A stretch of DNA of 60,818 bases from Verrucomicrobiota bacterium (GTDB taxonomy: Bacteria > Verrucomicrobiota > Verrucomicrobiia > Opitutales > UBA953), in assembly GCA_030831965.1 (NCBI GenBank), contig JAURJZ010000080.1, positions 1 through 60,818 of the forward strand, read 5' to 3'. The notes under the pieces were generated by a model, which searched no databases, was not told where the DNA came from, and saw only the letters and a list, made by a program, of their open reading frames with translations. This document shows positions 41,749 to 51,336 of this stretch, one piece after another. Every line of letters begins with the position of its first letter. Position 1 is the first letter of the stretch. The position numbers and the translations under genes are program-made.

Positions 41749-43239
41749 ATGGCCGGCCTGCTTCCCGTGATGAGCTACGCCGAGCTGGCGGCGGCGGAGC
41801 GCTCCTGGTTGCGCCGCCATCCCGGCCGGGACTGGGCGCTCATGCGGCGGGCGGCCGCCGCGGTCGCCGCGGAGGCGCGCCGCGCCCTCGACCGCGAGCC
41901 GAGGACGGTGCTGGTCCTCGCGGGCAAGGGGCGCAACGGGGCCGACGCGGTGCTGGCCGGCCTCATCCTGGCCGGACGCTCCGGCAAGCTCACCGTGGCC
42001 CTGGCGGAGGCGGGCGTGGCAGCCGGGCTTCCGACCCGCGCGCTCGGCCTTGCCAAGCGACGACGGGGCGCCCGGGTCATGGGCTGGCGGGAGGCCCTGC
42101 GACTCGCGCCGGGGGCCGACATCGTGCTGGACGGCATCCTCGGCTCGGGCTTCCGCGCCCCCCTCGCCCCCGAGCTGCGCGCGCTCATCCGGGCGGCCGC
42201 GCGACTGCGAGGGTTGCGGGTCGCGGTCGACGTGCCGAGCGGGTGCGGGGACGGCACCGACGGCCCCTGCCTCGGGGCGGACCTCACCGTGTCGCTCGGC
42301 TGCCTCAAGCGACCCCTTCTCCGCGCGCGCGTGGCGGCGAAGGCCGGAAGAATCCGCGTGGCGGACCTCGGGCTCCCGCTGCCAGCCGCGGCGGAATGCT
42401 CCGCCACATCCGAGGTCCTCGCGCCGCTGGCCGCCGCGCGCGACGCGCGCAGCGAGAAGCGCCGCCAGGGCAGGATCCTCATCGTCGGCGGCTCCCGGGG
42501 CATGCCGGGCGCGGTCGTGATGAACACGCGCGCCTGCCTCGAGGCCGGGGCCGGGCTGGTGAGCGTCGTGGCGCCCGCGGCGCTGCAGGCGGCGGCGACG
42601 CTGGCGCTGCCCGAGGCCATGTGGATGGCGCAGGGCGACCGCGCGACGGCGCGCCGGATGCGCGAGCTGGCCGCCACCGCCGACGTCACGCTCGTCGGCA
42701 GCGGGCTCGGCCCATCCGGGCTGAGCCTGGCCCGAGCCGCCGCCCGGACCATCCGGGGCGTCGCCATCCTCGACGCCGACGCGCTCCGCCCGGGGATCGT
42801 CCGGGCCGCCGGCAAGGCCGCGGCCCGCGTGCTCCTGCCGCACGCCGGCGAGTTCCTCCGCCTGGGAGGCGCCGCGGCCACGCCGGGCGAGGCCTTGCGC
42901 CTGGCCCGGCGGCTTCGCTCCCTGGTCGTGCTCAAGGGCCCGCTGACCTGCGTGACCGACGGGACAAGGCTCGTCCACATCCCGCACGGCGGACCCGTGC
43001 TCGCCCGCGGCGGCAGCGGCGACCTGCTGGCGGGAATGGCGGCCGCCGTCGTCGCCGCGCGCGCGGCGCTCGGCCTCGACCTGCTCGGCGCGGTGACGGC
43101 CGCCGCGACCTGGCATGGCGCCGCGGCCGACGAGGTGGCGGGCGAGCGGGGGGAAACCGTGGTGCGAACCACCCAGCTGCTCGGTGGGCTTTTGCCTGCC
43201 TTGCGCCGGGCGGGCGGCCCGGGGTCGGCTCCGGCATGA
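41749..43239 (+). CDS. nnr: Bifunctional NAD(P)H-hydrate epimerase/dehydratase
   Basis: Repairs hydrated NADH and NADPH: the N-terminal domain epimerises, the C-terminal domain dehydrates with ADP or ATP. The 496-residue product has the YjeF-N motifs LVLAGKGRNGADAVLAG (a variant of GxGNNGGDG) and VDVPSGCGDGTDG. These are followed by the carbohydrate-kinase-like part with IVGGSRGMPGA, LLPHAGEFLRL, VVLKGPLTCV and GGSGDLLAGM. The degenerate first loop suggests checking epimerase activity. ATG two bases after the acpS stop; overlaps dprA by four bases. Confidence 0.93.
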   Translation: MAGLLPVMSYAELAAAERSWLRRHPGRDWALMRRAAAAVAAEARRALDREPRTVLVLAGKGRNGADAVLAGLILAGRSGKLTVALAEAGVAAGLPTRALGLAKRRRGARVMGWREALRLAPGADIVLDGILGSGFRAPLAPELRALIRAAARLRGLRVAVDVPSGCGDGTDGPCLGADLTVSLGCLKRPLLRARVAAKAGRIRVADLGLPLPAAAECSATSEVLAPLAAARDARSEKRRQGRILIVGGSRGMPGAVVMNTRACLEAGAGLVSVVAPAALQAAATLALPEAMWMAQGDRATARRMRELAATADVTLVGSGLGPSGLSLARAAARTIRGVAILDADALRPGIVRAAGKAAARVLLPHAGEFLRLGGAAATPGEALRLARRLRSLVVLKGPLTCVTDGTRLVHIPHGGPVLARGGSGDLLAGMAAAVVAARAALGLDLLGAVTAAATWHGAAADEVAGERGETVVRTTQLLGGLLPALRRAGGPGSAPA

Positions 43240-44321
43240 GCCTGCCCGAGCACCCCGACGACCAACGCCTCCTCCTCAACGCCCTGCCCGGGATAGGGCC
43301 GGTGGCGGCCCGTCGCCTGGCCGAGGCCTTTGGCGGCGACCTCGGTCGCGCGCTGCGCGCCACGCGCGAGGAGCTGCTCGCGGTGAGGGGAATCGGACCG
43401 GCGGCCGCGGACACCCTCGGCGCGGCCCGCTTTGACTGGCGGGGCGAGCGCGAGCGAGCCGCGCGGCTCGGCCTGCGCATCCTCACGGCCGGGCAGCCAG
43501 GGTGGCCCGAGGCGCTGGACGAGCTGTGGGACCCTCCCTTGGCCCTCTATGCGGAGGGGCCCGCGGCGCCCTGCCGGCGCGCCGTGGCCATGGTCGGCAC
43601 CCGGCGTTGCACACCCTACGGCGAGGGCATGGCGCGGGCGATGGCGGCGGACCTGGCGCGGGCGGGCTGGTGGGTGGTGAGCGGCTTGGCGCTCGGCATC
43701 GACCGCGCGGCGCACGAGGGCGCGCTGGAGGGCGGCGGGCGCACCGCCGCGGTCCTGGGCCACGGGCTCGACCAGACGCACCCGCGGGAGGCGCGGGCAT
43801 TGAGGCGCCGCATCGCGGAGACGGGCGCGGTGCTGTCGGAATTCCCGCTGGGACGCCAGCCCGACCGGCAAAGCTTCCCCCAGCGCAACCGGCTGGTCGC
43901 CGCCCTGAGCCGCGCGGTCGTGGTCGTGGAGACGGACCTGGGGGGCGGAAGCCAGATAACCGCTCGCTTCGCGGGCGAGCTGGGTCGCGCGCTCTGCGCG
44001 GTGCCGGGGCGCGCGGACAGCCCCGCGAGCCGGGGCTGCCACGCCTTGATCCGCGACGGCGCGACGCTTGTCACCGGCGCGGACCAGATTCTCGAGGAGC
44101 TGGGCGAGGCTCCCGTGGGGACGGGCGGCGCGCCCGGGGGCGAGCGCGGGGACCCCGAGCCGGAGCTGATGCGCCACTTCGCCGGCGGCTGTGTCCATGA
44201 CGCGGAGACGCTGGCGGCGGCGGCGGGATGCAGGGCCGACGAGGCGGCGGCCTGGCTAACGCTGATGGAGATCGAGGGACGGCTGCGCCGCCGGCTCGAC
44301 GGCAGGCACGAGAAGGCCTGA
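43236..44321 (+). CDS. dprA: DNA-processing protein DprA
   Basis: Loads RecA on incoming single-stranded DNA during natural transformation. The 361-residue product has an N-terminal helix-hairpin-helix part (LNALPGIGPVAARRL, VRGIGPAAADTL). The Rossmann-like DprA core follows, with VGTRRCTPYGEGMARAMAADLARAGWWVVSGLALGIDRAAHEGAL in order, then LGHGLDQTHP, SEFPLGRQPDRQSFPQRNRLVA and VVETDLGGGSQITARFA. A C-terminal winged-helix part completes it. ATGA overlap with nnr; converges on the next gene with two bases between stops. Confidence 0.96.
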   Translation: MSLPEHPDDQRLLLNALPGIGPVAARRLAEAFGGDLGRALRATREELLAVRGIGPAAADTLGAARFDWRGERERAARLGLRILTAGQPGWPEALDELWDPPLALYAEGPAAPCRRAVAMVGTRRCTPYGEGMARAMAADLARAGWWVVSGLALGIDRAAHEGALEGGGRTAAVLGHGLDQTHPREARALRRRIAETGAVLSEFPLGRQPDRQSFPQRNRLVAALSRAVVVVETDLGGGSQITARFAGELGRALCAVPGRADSPASRGCHALIRDGATLVTGADQILEELGEAPVGTGGAPGGERGDPEPELMRHFAGGCVHDAETLAAAAGCRADEAAAWLTLMEIEGRLRRRLDGRHEKA

Positions 44322-44323
44322 GC

Positions 44324-44959
44324 TCAGCGATTGCCCGAGTCCGGGGGGACGTCGGTCGACAGCCGAAAGCCGCCCATCCAGTCGATCACCGCCTTGGCCT
44401 TGGCGAGCACATCGCGAGCCGGGCCGCCCACCCGGGCGCGCAGGCCCTCGCCCTCGGAGGCGGCGAACCCCAGGGAGGGACGGCCCATGCGCTCCGCCTG
44501 CCAAAGCGCCCGCCTCACGTGCCATTCCTGCGAGACGAAGATGAGCGGCTGCCGGGGAATATGGGCCGCGGCCCGCGCGACCGAGTCGAGGGTGCGCAGG
44601 CCGTGGGGATCGCGGTGAATGGGAAGGGTGACGCCGCGGCGCAGGAGCTCGGCGCGCATGGCCTCGGCCTGCTCCGGTGTGCCCGAGACGACCAGGGCCG
44701 ACACGCGGCCGCCCGAGGCCAGGCGGGCCGCCGCATCGAGACGCGGGTGATAAAGCCGGGTAGGCTGTCCGTCCTCGGGATAGAACTCGGAGATGCCGAG
44801 CACGACGCCAACCGCGCCCTCGGGGGCTTGTCCGGGCTCAACCAGAAACCTGCCCTCGCCCGCGGCATTGACCCAGAGGTTTGAGGCGAAAAGGAAGAGA
44901 CCAACCGCGCCCAATCCCGCCAAAGCCAAGCGCAGCAATGTTCGCTTAAAATTGGACAT
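44324..44959 (-). CDS. SanA-like DUF218 membrane protein
   Basis: A 211-residue inner-membrane protein with one N-terminal helix (about residues 8-30) and a periplasmic DUF218 domain. Family motifs are VVLGISEFYPEDGQPT, LYHPRLDAAARL, ALVVSGTPEQAEAM, GLRTLDSVARA and FVSQEWHVRRALWQAERMG, close to E. coli SanA, which affects envelope permeability and vancomycin sensitivity. Biochemical function is unknown. It diverges from the NtrC-type regulator gene across an AT-rich gap. Confidence 0.85.
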   Translation of the reverse strand: MSNFKRTLLRLALAGLGAVGLFLFASNLWVNAAGEGRFLVEPGQAPEGAVGVVLGISEFYPEDGQPTRLYHPRLDAAARLASGGRVSALVVSGTPEQAEAMRAELLRRGVTLPIHRDPHGLRTLDSVARAAAHIPRQPLIFVSQEWHVRRALWQAERMGRPSLGFAASEGEGLRARVGGPARDVLAKAKAVIDWMGGFRLSTDVPPDSGNR

Positions 44960-45079
44960 TTCTTTGAGTTAATCCCTTTTCTTTATCATAGACAATCCTT
45001 CCCAAGGGCTGTTTTTGTCTAATTTTAGCCAAAATCTGGATTGTCCTCCTTTAGGCATCCGAAATGCTGACTATCAGGC
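44960..45079. promoter_or_regulatory. Divergent AT-rich promoter region with inverted repeat
   Basis: This 120-base gap is far more AT-rich than its surroundings. GACAATCC (44991-44998) and GGATTGTC (45038-45045) form a perfect inverted repeat 39 bases apart. Read outward, each gene has GGATTGTC pointing toward it. On the minus strand the repeat abuts TATGAT, a good -10 box for the SanA-like gene. The layout suggests a shared operator, perhaps for the adjacent regulator. No sigma54 -24/-12 site was recognised. Confidence 0.5.
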
Positions 45080-46582
<1,503 letters not shown>

Positions 46583-46586
46583 CCGG

Positions 46587-47216
46587 ATGCTGCGCCCCAC
46601 AGCCCTCCTCGTCCTCCTCGCCGCCCCGTTGCTCGCCGCCGAGGAGCCGGAACCCCAGGTGATCTTCGACGGCAAGTCGCTTGCCGGATGGAAGGCCTCG
46701 GGCGACGACAAGGGGTCGTTCCGCGCGGCCGACGGCGTGCTCGAGGTGCGCGGCGGCCGCGGCCACCTCTTCTACGTGGGACCCGACGGCAAGGCGGAGT
46801 TCCGCAACTTCGAGCTGACCGCCCAGGTCCGGACCCACCCCAAGGGCAACTCGGGCATCTACTTCCACACCCGCTACCAGGAAAGCGGCTGGCCCGCCGC
46901 CGGCTACGAGGCGCAGGTCAACGCCAGCCACCAGGACCGGCGCAAGACCGGGGGCCTCTACGCGGTGGCCGACGTGATGGACACGCCGCCCGCGCCGGAC
47001 GGCGAGTGGTTCGAGTACCGCATCCGGGTCGAGGGGAGGCGCATTCGCGTGTGGATCAACGGCAAGCCCACCACGGACTTCACCGAACCCGAGGGATGGA
47101 AGCCTCCGGCGGGCATGGATGGCCGGCGGCTCGGTTCCGGCACGTTCGCGCTGCAGGCGCACGACCCGGGGTGCAAGATCGACTATCGCGACATCCGGGT
47201 GCGGCGCCTGCCCTGA
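46587..47216 (+). CDS. Secreted DUF1080 (3-keto-disaccharide hydrolase) protein
   Basis: A 209-residue exported protein with signal peptide MLRPTALLVLLAAPLLAAE. The DUF1080 concanavalin-like fold shows as FDGKSLAGWKASG, GKAEFRNFELTAQVR, GNSGIYFHTRY, GYEAQVNAS, GEWFEYRIRVEGRRIRVWINGKPTTDF, and the end FALQAHDPGCKIDYRDIRVR. The family is very common in Planctomycetes and Verrucomicrobia; some members cleave 3-keto-glycosides. Starts four bases after the regulator stop. Confidence 0.9.
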   Translation: MLRPTALLVLLAAPLLAAEEPEPQVIFDGKSLAGWKASGDDKGSFRAADGVLEVRGGRGHLFYVGPDGKAEFRNFELTAQVRTHPKGNSGIYFHTRYQESGWPAAGYEAQVNASHQDRRKTGGLYAVADVMDTPPAPDGEWFEYRIRVEGRRIRVWINGKPTTDFTEPEGWKPPAGMDGRRLGSGTFALQAHDPGCKIDYRDIRVRRLP

Positions 47217-47222
47217 GCGGGC

Positions 47223-48095
47223 TCAAGGCCCCAGGATGAGGTCGCACGCCGCGATCAACCGCGCGCGGATCGGCGCGGCGGCCTCGGCCAGCGCGCGCTG
47301 GGCGGCCTCGTAGTCGGCGCGGCCCTCGGGGGTCTCGACGCGGATGGGCTCGAGGCCGAGGGCGCGCAGGTCGTAGGGGCTCGCCCGCATGTCGGTCTCG
47401 CGCGCCCGAAGGGCGAGGTCGAAGGCGTCGGCGGCCAGCTCGGAGGGGACCAGCTGCCTCAGCTTCATGGCCCACTTGTAGAGGTCCATGTTCACGTGGA
47501 TGCAGCCCGGCTGCTCGTTGGCAAGCCGGCCGGCGAGGTCGGGCTGGAGGCGGTTGAGCGGGCGCGCCTCCGGGGTGAAGAACCGGAAGGCGTCGAAGTG
47601 GCCGCAGCGCACCGGCATCGACGCCACCACGGCGTCGGTCCCCTCGGCGCCGAGGCGCAGGGGCCAGGCGGCGTGGCGGCGGGCCTCGGCCGATCGGTAG
47701 ACCATCGCCCACTCGTGGAGGCCGAAGCAGCCGTGGAAGGCGGGGCGGGCGGCGACGGCGGCGCAGAGGTCGCGGATGAAGCGGGCGAGGCGGAGCGCGG
47801 TCGCGTCGCGCTCCGCCTCGGCCACGCGCAGGACGGCGCCATCGCACGACCACCAGCCCTCGCCCTCGGGCGCGGCCGCGCCCTCGAGCGCGGCGCCCCA
47901 GCCCGGCGACCAGCGGCGGAGGGCGCCGATGCGGAAGGGGTAGTAGGTGAAGAGGAAGTCCTCGACGGGATGGGCGAGGCAGGCCGCGGCGCGCGCGCGG
48001 CGGGCGGCGGTGAGACGGTCGACGCGGGCATGGTGGTCGGCGCGCCGCGACTCCCACCGCAGCCGGGGCTCGGCGCTCGCGGTCGTCGGCGGCAT
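47223..48095 (-). CDS. Protein of a family annotated as 3-methyladenine DNA glycosylase
   Basis: A 290-residue protein with motifs I associate with a family in actinobacteria often labelled '3-methyladenine DNA glycosylase': HPVEDFLFTYYPFR, LRRWSPGWGAALEGA, FHGCFGLHEWAMVY, RCGHFDAFRFFTPEARPLN, EQPGCIHVNMDLYKWAMKL and ETDMRASPYDL. I see no helix-hairpin-helix or other known glycosylase signature, so the label is doubtful. Its start overlaps the stop of the gamma-carbonic-anhydrase-like gene by one base, suggesting an operon of two. ATG at 48095. Confidence 0.6.
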   Translation of the reverse strand: MPPTTASAEPRLRWESRRADHHARVDRLTAARRARAAACLAHPVEDFLFTYYPFRIGALRRWSPGWGAALEGAAAPEGEGWWSCDGAVLRVAEAERDATALRLARFIRDLCAAVAARPAFHGCFGLHEWAMVYRSAEARRHAAWPLRLGAEGTDAVVASMPVRCGHFDAFRFFTPEARPLNRLQPDLAGRLANEQPGCIHVNMDLYKWAMKLRQLVPSELAADAFDLALRARETDMRASPYDLRALGLEPIRVETPEGRADYEAAQRALAEAAAPIRARLIAACDLILGP

Positions 48096-48652
48096 CAGTG
48101 CCAGCGCGCGTGGTGGGAGGCCACGACGATGTACTTCTCCGCCCAGCCGGGGAGGGCGGCCTGCTCCTCGGCGGACAGGGCGCGGACGACCTTGGCCGGC
48201 GACCCAAGGACGAGCGAGCCGGGCGGGATGACGGTGCCCTTGGTGACCAGGGCGCCGGCGCCCACGATCGAGCGGGCGCCCACCTTGCAGCCGTCGAGCA
48301 GGGTGGCGTGCATGCCGATGAGGCACTCGTCACCCACCTCGCAGGCGTGGATCATGGCCAGGTGCCCGACCGTCACACGGTCGCCGATGCGGGCGGGCAG
48401 CCCGTCGGCAACATGGACGACGGCGCCGTCCTGGATGTTGGAGCCTTGCCCGACCGAGATCAGCTCGATGTCCCCCCGCAGGACCGCGCAGGGCCAGATG
48501 CTGGACTTCGCCCCGACGGTCACCGCCCCCTCCACCACGGCGCGGGGGTGAACGAAGGCCGAGGGATGCAGCTCGGGCCCCTTGGACAGGTTGCGGTCCA
48601 GGCGCGCCCGGAGGTCGTCCGGAGGGGTCGGGGGGGCCTGGAAGGGGTTCAT
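48095..48652 (-). CDS. Gamma-carbonic anhydrase-like hexapeptide protein
   Basis: A 185-residue left-handed beta-helix protein. The hexapeptide ladder is clear (SIWPCAVLRGDIELISVGQGSNIQDGAVVHV in order, then RIGDRVTVGHLAMIHACEVGDECLIGMHATLLDG). The three histidines in VVHVADG, VGHLAMIH and the following turn sit where the zinc ligands of gamma-class carbonic anhydrases lie. Relatives include PaaY and YrdA, some without proven activity. ATG at 48652; the frame upstream is open but unlike the family. Confidence 0.85.
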   Translation of the reverse strand: MNPFQAPPTPPDDLRARLDRNLSKGPELHPSAFVHPRAVVEGAVTVGAKSSIWPCAVLRGDIELISVGQGSNIQDGAVVHVADGLPARIGDRVTVGHLAMIHACEVGDECLIGMHATLLDGCKVGARSIVGAGALVTKGTVIPPGSLVLGSPAKVVRALSAEEQAALPGWAEKYIVVASHHARWH

Positions 48653-48756
48653 GGGGCTAGGGTGAAGCCCGCAACGGGCTCTCCAAGGCGAAAACCTCGG
48701 CAAAAAACCCCTTGCCAAGCCAGCCCGGGTTCCTTTGCTCCGACCTTCCGCCCGCC

Positions 48757-49071
48757 ATGAAGGCCACGATTCTAACCTCCGGTCGCCAGTTCACCGTCAA
48801 GCAAGGCGACATCCTCACCATCAACCTCCTCCCGGAGTCGAAGGAGGGCGACACCATCACCTTCGACCAGGTGGTCTTCCTCGGCGAGGGCGCGGGCGCC
48901 AAGGTCGGCACCCCCACCGTCGCGGGCGCCAAGGTCACGGCCAAGCTCCTGGAGAACAAGCGCGGCGAGAAGATCCGCATCTTCAAGCATCGCCGCCGCA
49001 AGAACTACTACCGCCGACGCGGCCATCGCCAGGAGCTCTCGGTCGTCAAGATCGAGTCCATCCAGGGCTGA
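48757..49071 (+). CDS. rplU: 50S ribosomal protein L21
   Basis: 50S protein bound to 23S rRNA. The 104-residue product has MKATILTSGRQFTVKQGD, FDQVVFLGEGAGAKVGTPTV and KIRIFKHRRRKNYYRRRGHRQ near the end, the L21 signature. No Shine-Dalgarno sequence precedes ATG 48757; the leader is pyrimidine-rich. It forms the usual pair with rpmA. Confidence 0.97.
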   Translation: MKATILTSGRQFTVKQGDILTINLLPESKEGDTITFDQVVFLGEGAGAKVGTPTVAGAKVTAKLLENKRGEKIRIFKHRRRKNYYRRRGHRQELSVVKIESIQG

Positions 49072-49098
49072 ACCTTCCCAATCCCTCACTGAACTGCC

Positions 49099-49365
49099 AT
49101 GGCAACGAAGAAAGGCGGCGGCACCTCCTCCAACGGCCGCGACTCCACCTCCAAGCGCCTGGGCGTGAAGCTCTACGGCGGCGAGTTCGCCTCCGCGGGC
49201 TCCATCCTTCTTCGCCAGCGCGGCACCAAGATGCGCGCGGGCCGCAATGTCGGCATGGGCCGCGACCACACCCTGTTCGCGCTCAAGGACGGCATCGTGA
49301 AGTGGGACCGCGAGCACCGCTCGGTGCAGGTCGTCCCCACGGCCAACGCCAGCTGCGGCATCTGA
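49099..49365 (+). CDS. rpmA: 50S ribosomal protein L27
   Basis: 50S protein whose N-terminus reaches the peptidyl-transferase centre. The 88-residue product starts [20 protein letters not shown] and has [41 protein letters not shown] in order. The N-terminus directly matches the mature form, with no cleavable firmicute-type leader. obgE, often next, is not here; a terminator follows. Confidence 0.98.
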   Translation: MATKKGGGTSSNGRDSTSKRLGVKLYGGEFASAGSILLRQRGTKMRAGRNVGMGRDHTLFALKDGIVKWDREHRSVQVVPTANASCGI

Positions 49366-49385
49366 ACGCCTCCCTGGCGCTCGAC

Positions 49386-49411
49386 AAACCCCGCCCTCGG
49401 CGGGGTTTTTT
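49386..49411 (+). terminator. Rho-independent terminator after rpmA
   Basis: A GC-rich stem (AAACCCCGCC and GGCGGGGTTT) with a 3-nt loop is followed by a run of T, 20 bases after the rpmA stop. It is the clearest intrinsic terminator in the window and should end the rplU-rpmA transcript. Confidence 0.88.
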
Positions 49412-49471
49412 GTCGTCCAGGGCGCACTCCGGGGCTGGCGAAGCGGCGGCAAAGGCGTCAGTCTCGCTCGC

Positions 49472-49930
49472 ATGAGCCCCCTCGCCCTGCCCCCCTCCGC
49501 CGACCGCAATCACCACCTGGCCCGCGTCATCGGGGGCGTCGGCTCCGTGCTGCTCGGGCTCGGCGCGACGGGCCCCTTGGTCAGCGTCGGCGTCGGCCCG
49601 CTGGCGAAGACCATCACCTTCAGCCTGGTCTCCGAGCCGCGGGTGTACGTGCTGGTCGCCATCGCCGCGGCCACCTTGGCGCTGGCGGTGCGAGGCCTCA
49701 CCCGCTGGTTCGCCTGGGGCGCCGCGGCCATCCTCGCGACCTTTCTCTCCATGGTCTCCCTGGGCGGGAAGAGCAGCGTCGAGATGCCGGGGTGGGTGAG
49801 CGACGCGCTGTCCGGCATCGCAAAGGGAGCGATGAACCTGGTCACCTTCCATTACGGGGCGCCCTGTCTCGCCCTGGGCATCCTGCTGATTCTGGGCGTG
49901 GGCGCCTGGCGCTGCCGGTCGGCCAACTGA
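49472..49930 (+). CDS. Small multi-pass membrane protein, unknown
   Basis: A 152-residue protein with about four hydrophobic segments: near residues 17-37, 56-75, 80-97 and 130-146. A short amphipathic loop (SVEMPGWVSDALSGIAKGAMN) lies before the last helix. No named family is recognised. It follows the rpmA terminator and its stop lies just before that of the convergent Dabb gene, so it is probably transcribed alone. Confidence 0.75.
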   Translation: MSPLALPPSADRNHHLARVIGGVGSVLLGLGATGPLVSVGVGPLAKTITFSLVSEPRVYVLVAIAAATLALAVRGLTRWFAWGAAAILATFLSMVSLGGKSSVEMPGWVSDALSGIAKGAMNLVTFHYGAPCLALGILLILGVGAWRCRSAN

Positions 49931-49933
49931 GCC

Positions 49934-50230
49934 TCAGTCGAAGTCGTAGATCAGGACCTTCGTCCAGAACTCCTTGCAGTTGTCGACGAAGGCCTGGTGG
50001 GTCGGGTGCACCTGGTAGGCGTCGTGCGCGGCCATGTCGGGGAACACGAGGTTGAGGCCGAAGGAGTAGGTGCGCTCGATGACCGGGCGGTCGGTCGAGG
50101 CAGGGGTGCCGACATGGAACTTGGCCAGGCCGGGGATGGAGCCGAGGGCGCGGAGACGCGTCTCGAACTCGGCGCGCTGGGCCGCGGTGAGGTCGGGCTT
50201 GAGCCAGAAGAGGACGACGTGGGAGAGCAT
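49934..50230 (-). CDS. Dabb (stress-responsive A/B barrel) protein
   Basis: A 98-residue dimeric alpha-beta-barrel protein of unknown substrate. Family features are the start MLSHVVLFWLKPDLTAAQ, the central RTYSFGLNLVFPDMAAHDAYQVHPTHQAFV in order, and the C-terminal aromatic strand VLIYDFD. Relatives include plant stress proteins and small oxygenases or cyclases. ATG at 50230; the open frame upstream covers repeat sequence and is not counted. Confidence 0.88.
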   Translation of the reverse strand: MLSHVVLFWLKPDLTAAQRAEFETRLRALGSIPGLAKFHVGTPASTDRPVIERTYSFGLNLVFPDMAAHDAYQVHPTHQAFVDNCKEFWTKVLIYDFD

Positions 50231-50274
50231 GGTGGGCGAGGTCGGGGAGCGGGGTGCGAGACAGGGAGACAGAT

Positions 50275-50436
50275 GGATGAAAGGGGGAAGGGATGAAAGG
50301 ATGAAACGACAGGGGGATGGCTCGCGGATTCGCGCAGACGCCTTGGCCACATCCAGGAGCCGGCGAACGAGCCCCCCTTCCGGTTCCGGCCGCCCGCCGC
50401 CTCCCTTCATCCTTTCATCTTTTCATCCCTTCATCC
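50275..50436. repeat. 162-bp element with 31-nt inverted ends
   Basis: Two 31-base arms, 50275-50305 and 50406-50436, are inverted copies matching at 26 of 31 positions. Each is built from GGATGAA (TTCATCC) units: three clear copies on the left and three plus one variant on the right. The 100 bases between have no gene. The whole lies in the 269-base gap between the Dabb gene and rsmG. It looks like a miniature inverted-repeat or REP/BIME-type element; no target-site duplication was found by eye. Confidence 0.6.
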
Positions 50437-50499
50437 ATTAATTCCCGGCCTCGCCCCCTCGCTCCTCGCACCCCGTTCCCCGCTCCTCGCTCCTCCCTC

Positions 50500-51162
50500 A
50501 TGGACCGCCTGATTCCCATCTTCCCCGAGGTGCCTGCCGAGGCCTGGGACAAGCTGCGGGCGATGGCCGCCCTGCACCGGGAATGGAACGAGAAGGTCAA
50601 CCTGGTCTCGCGCAAGGACATCGAGAATCTCGAGTGGCACCACTATGCGCCGTGCGTGGCGGCGATCCGCTTCCTCAAGCTGATGAACGGCGCCCGGGTG
50701 ATCGACGTCGGCACGGGCGGCGGCTTCCCCGGGCTGATCCTCGCCGTGCTCTACCCCCAGGCGCACCTCACGCTGGTGGACTCCGTGGGCAAGAAGGCGG
50801 CGTGCGTGGAGGACATCGCCAAGCGGCTCGGTCTCGGGAATGTCGAGGTGCGCAACGCCCGCGCCGAGACGCTCCGCCACGAGCACGACTTCGTCACCGG
50901 CCGCGCCGTGGCGAGCATGCCCGAGTTCGTCGCCCACACCCGCCAGCTCGTGCGGCCGGGGGCCAAGCACTCCCTGCCCAACGGCATCCTCTACTGGCAG
51001 GGCGGCGACCCCGAGTCGGAGCTCGCCGGCCTCGGCATCAGGCCCAGCCACACGCTGGAGCTGCAGCCCCTGCTCGGCGGCGACGAGAAGTTCTTCCAGA
51101 AGCGCCTCGTGCTCTACCGCGCCCAGGACCTCGTGCGCGCGAAGAAGCCGCCGGCGCCCTGA
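50500..51162 (+). CDS. rsmG: 16S rRNA (guanine-N7) methyltransferase RsmG
   Basis: Methylates G527 of 16S rRNA (E. coli numbering); its loss gives low-level streptomycin resistance. The 220-residue product has LHREWNEKVNLVSRKDIENL, the SAM-binding motif RVIDVGTGGGFPGLILAV, LTLVDSVGKKAACVEDIAKRLGL, and RAVASMPEFV. ATG at 50500; the frame extends upstream into the repeat element but that part is not protein-like. No mnmG or parAB neighbours are seen, unlike the usual origin-proximal setting. Confidence 0.95.
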   Translation: MDRLIPIFPEVPAEAWDKLRAMAALHREWNEKVNLVSRKDIENLEWHHYAPCVAAIRFLKLMNGARVIDVGTGGGFPGLILAVLYPQAHLTLVDSVGKKAACVEDIAKRLGLGNVEVRNARAETLRHEHDFVTGRAVASMPEFVAHTRQLVRPGAKHSLPNGILYWQGGDPESELAGLGIRPSHTLELQPLLGGDEKFFQKRLVLYRAQDLVRAKKPPAP

Positions 51163-51336
51163 GCGCGCCACCCGTCCCGAAGCCGCCCGCCGGGACGAGG
51201 GGCTTCATCTATCGGCGAAGAGGGCCGGCCAAAGGCGCGATTTTTCGTGGTTTTTTCGCAGGGTCCCATCCCGAATGCGCCTCGGGCGCAGCATCTAACA
51301 TTTGACCCGAAGGCAGGAAAGACGCGATAAATCCCC

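Noticed and set aside
50231-50499. Short repeats before rsmG as a CRISPR array
   Set aside because: The units are 7 bases with no regular spacers and are arranged in two inverted clusters, not as direct repeats.
51302-51331. TTGACC/GATAAA as a promoter for the PEP-CTERM gene
   Set aside because: The -10 box would lie only about five bases before the ATG, forcing a leaderless message, while an AGGAAAG ribosome-binding site suggests a normal leader.
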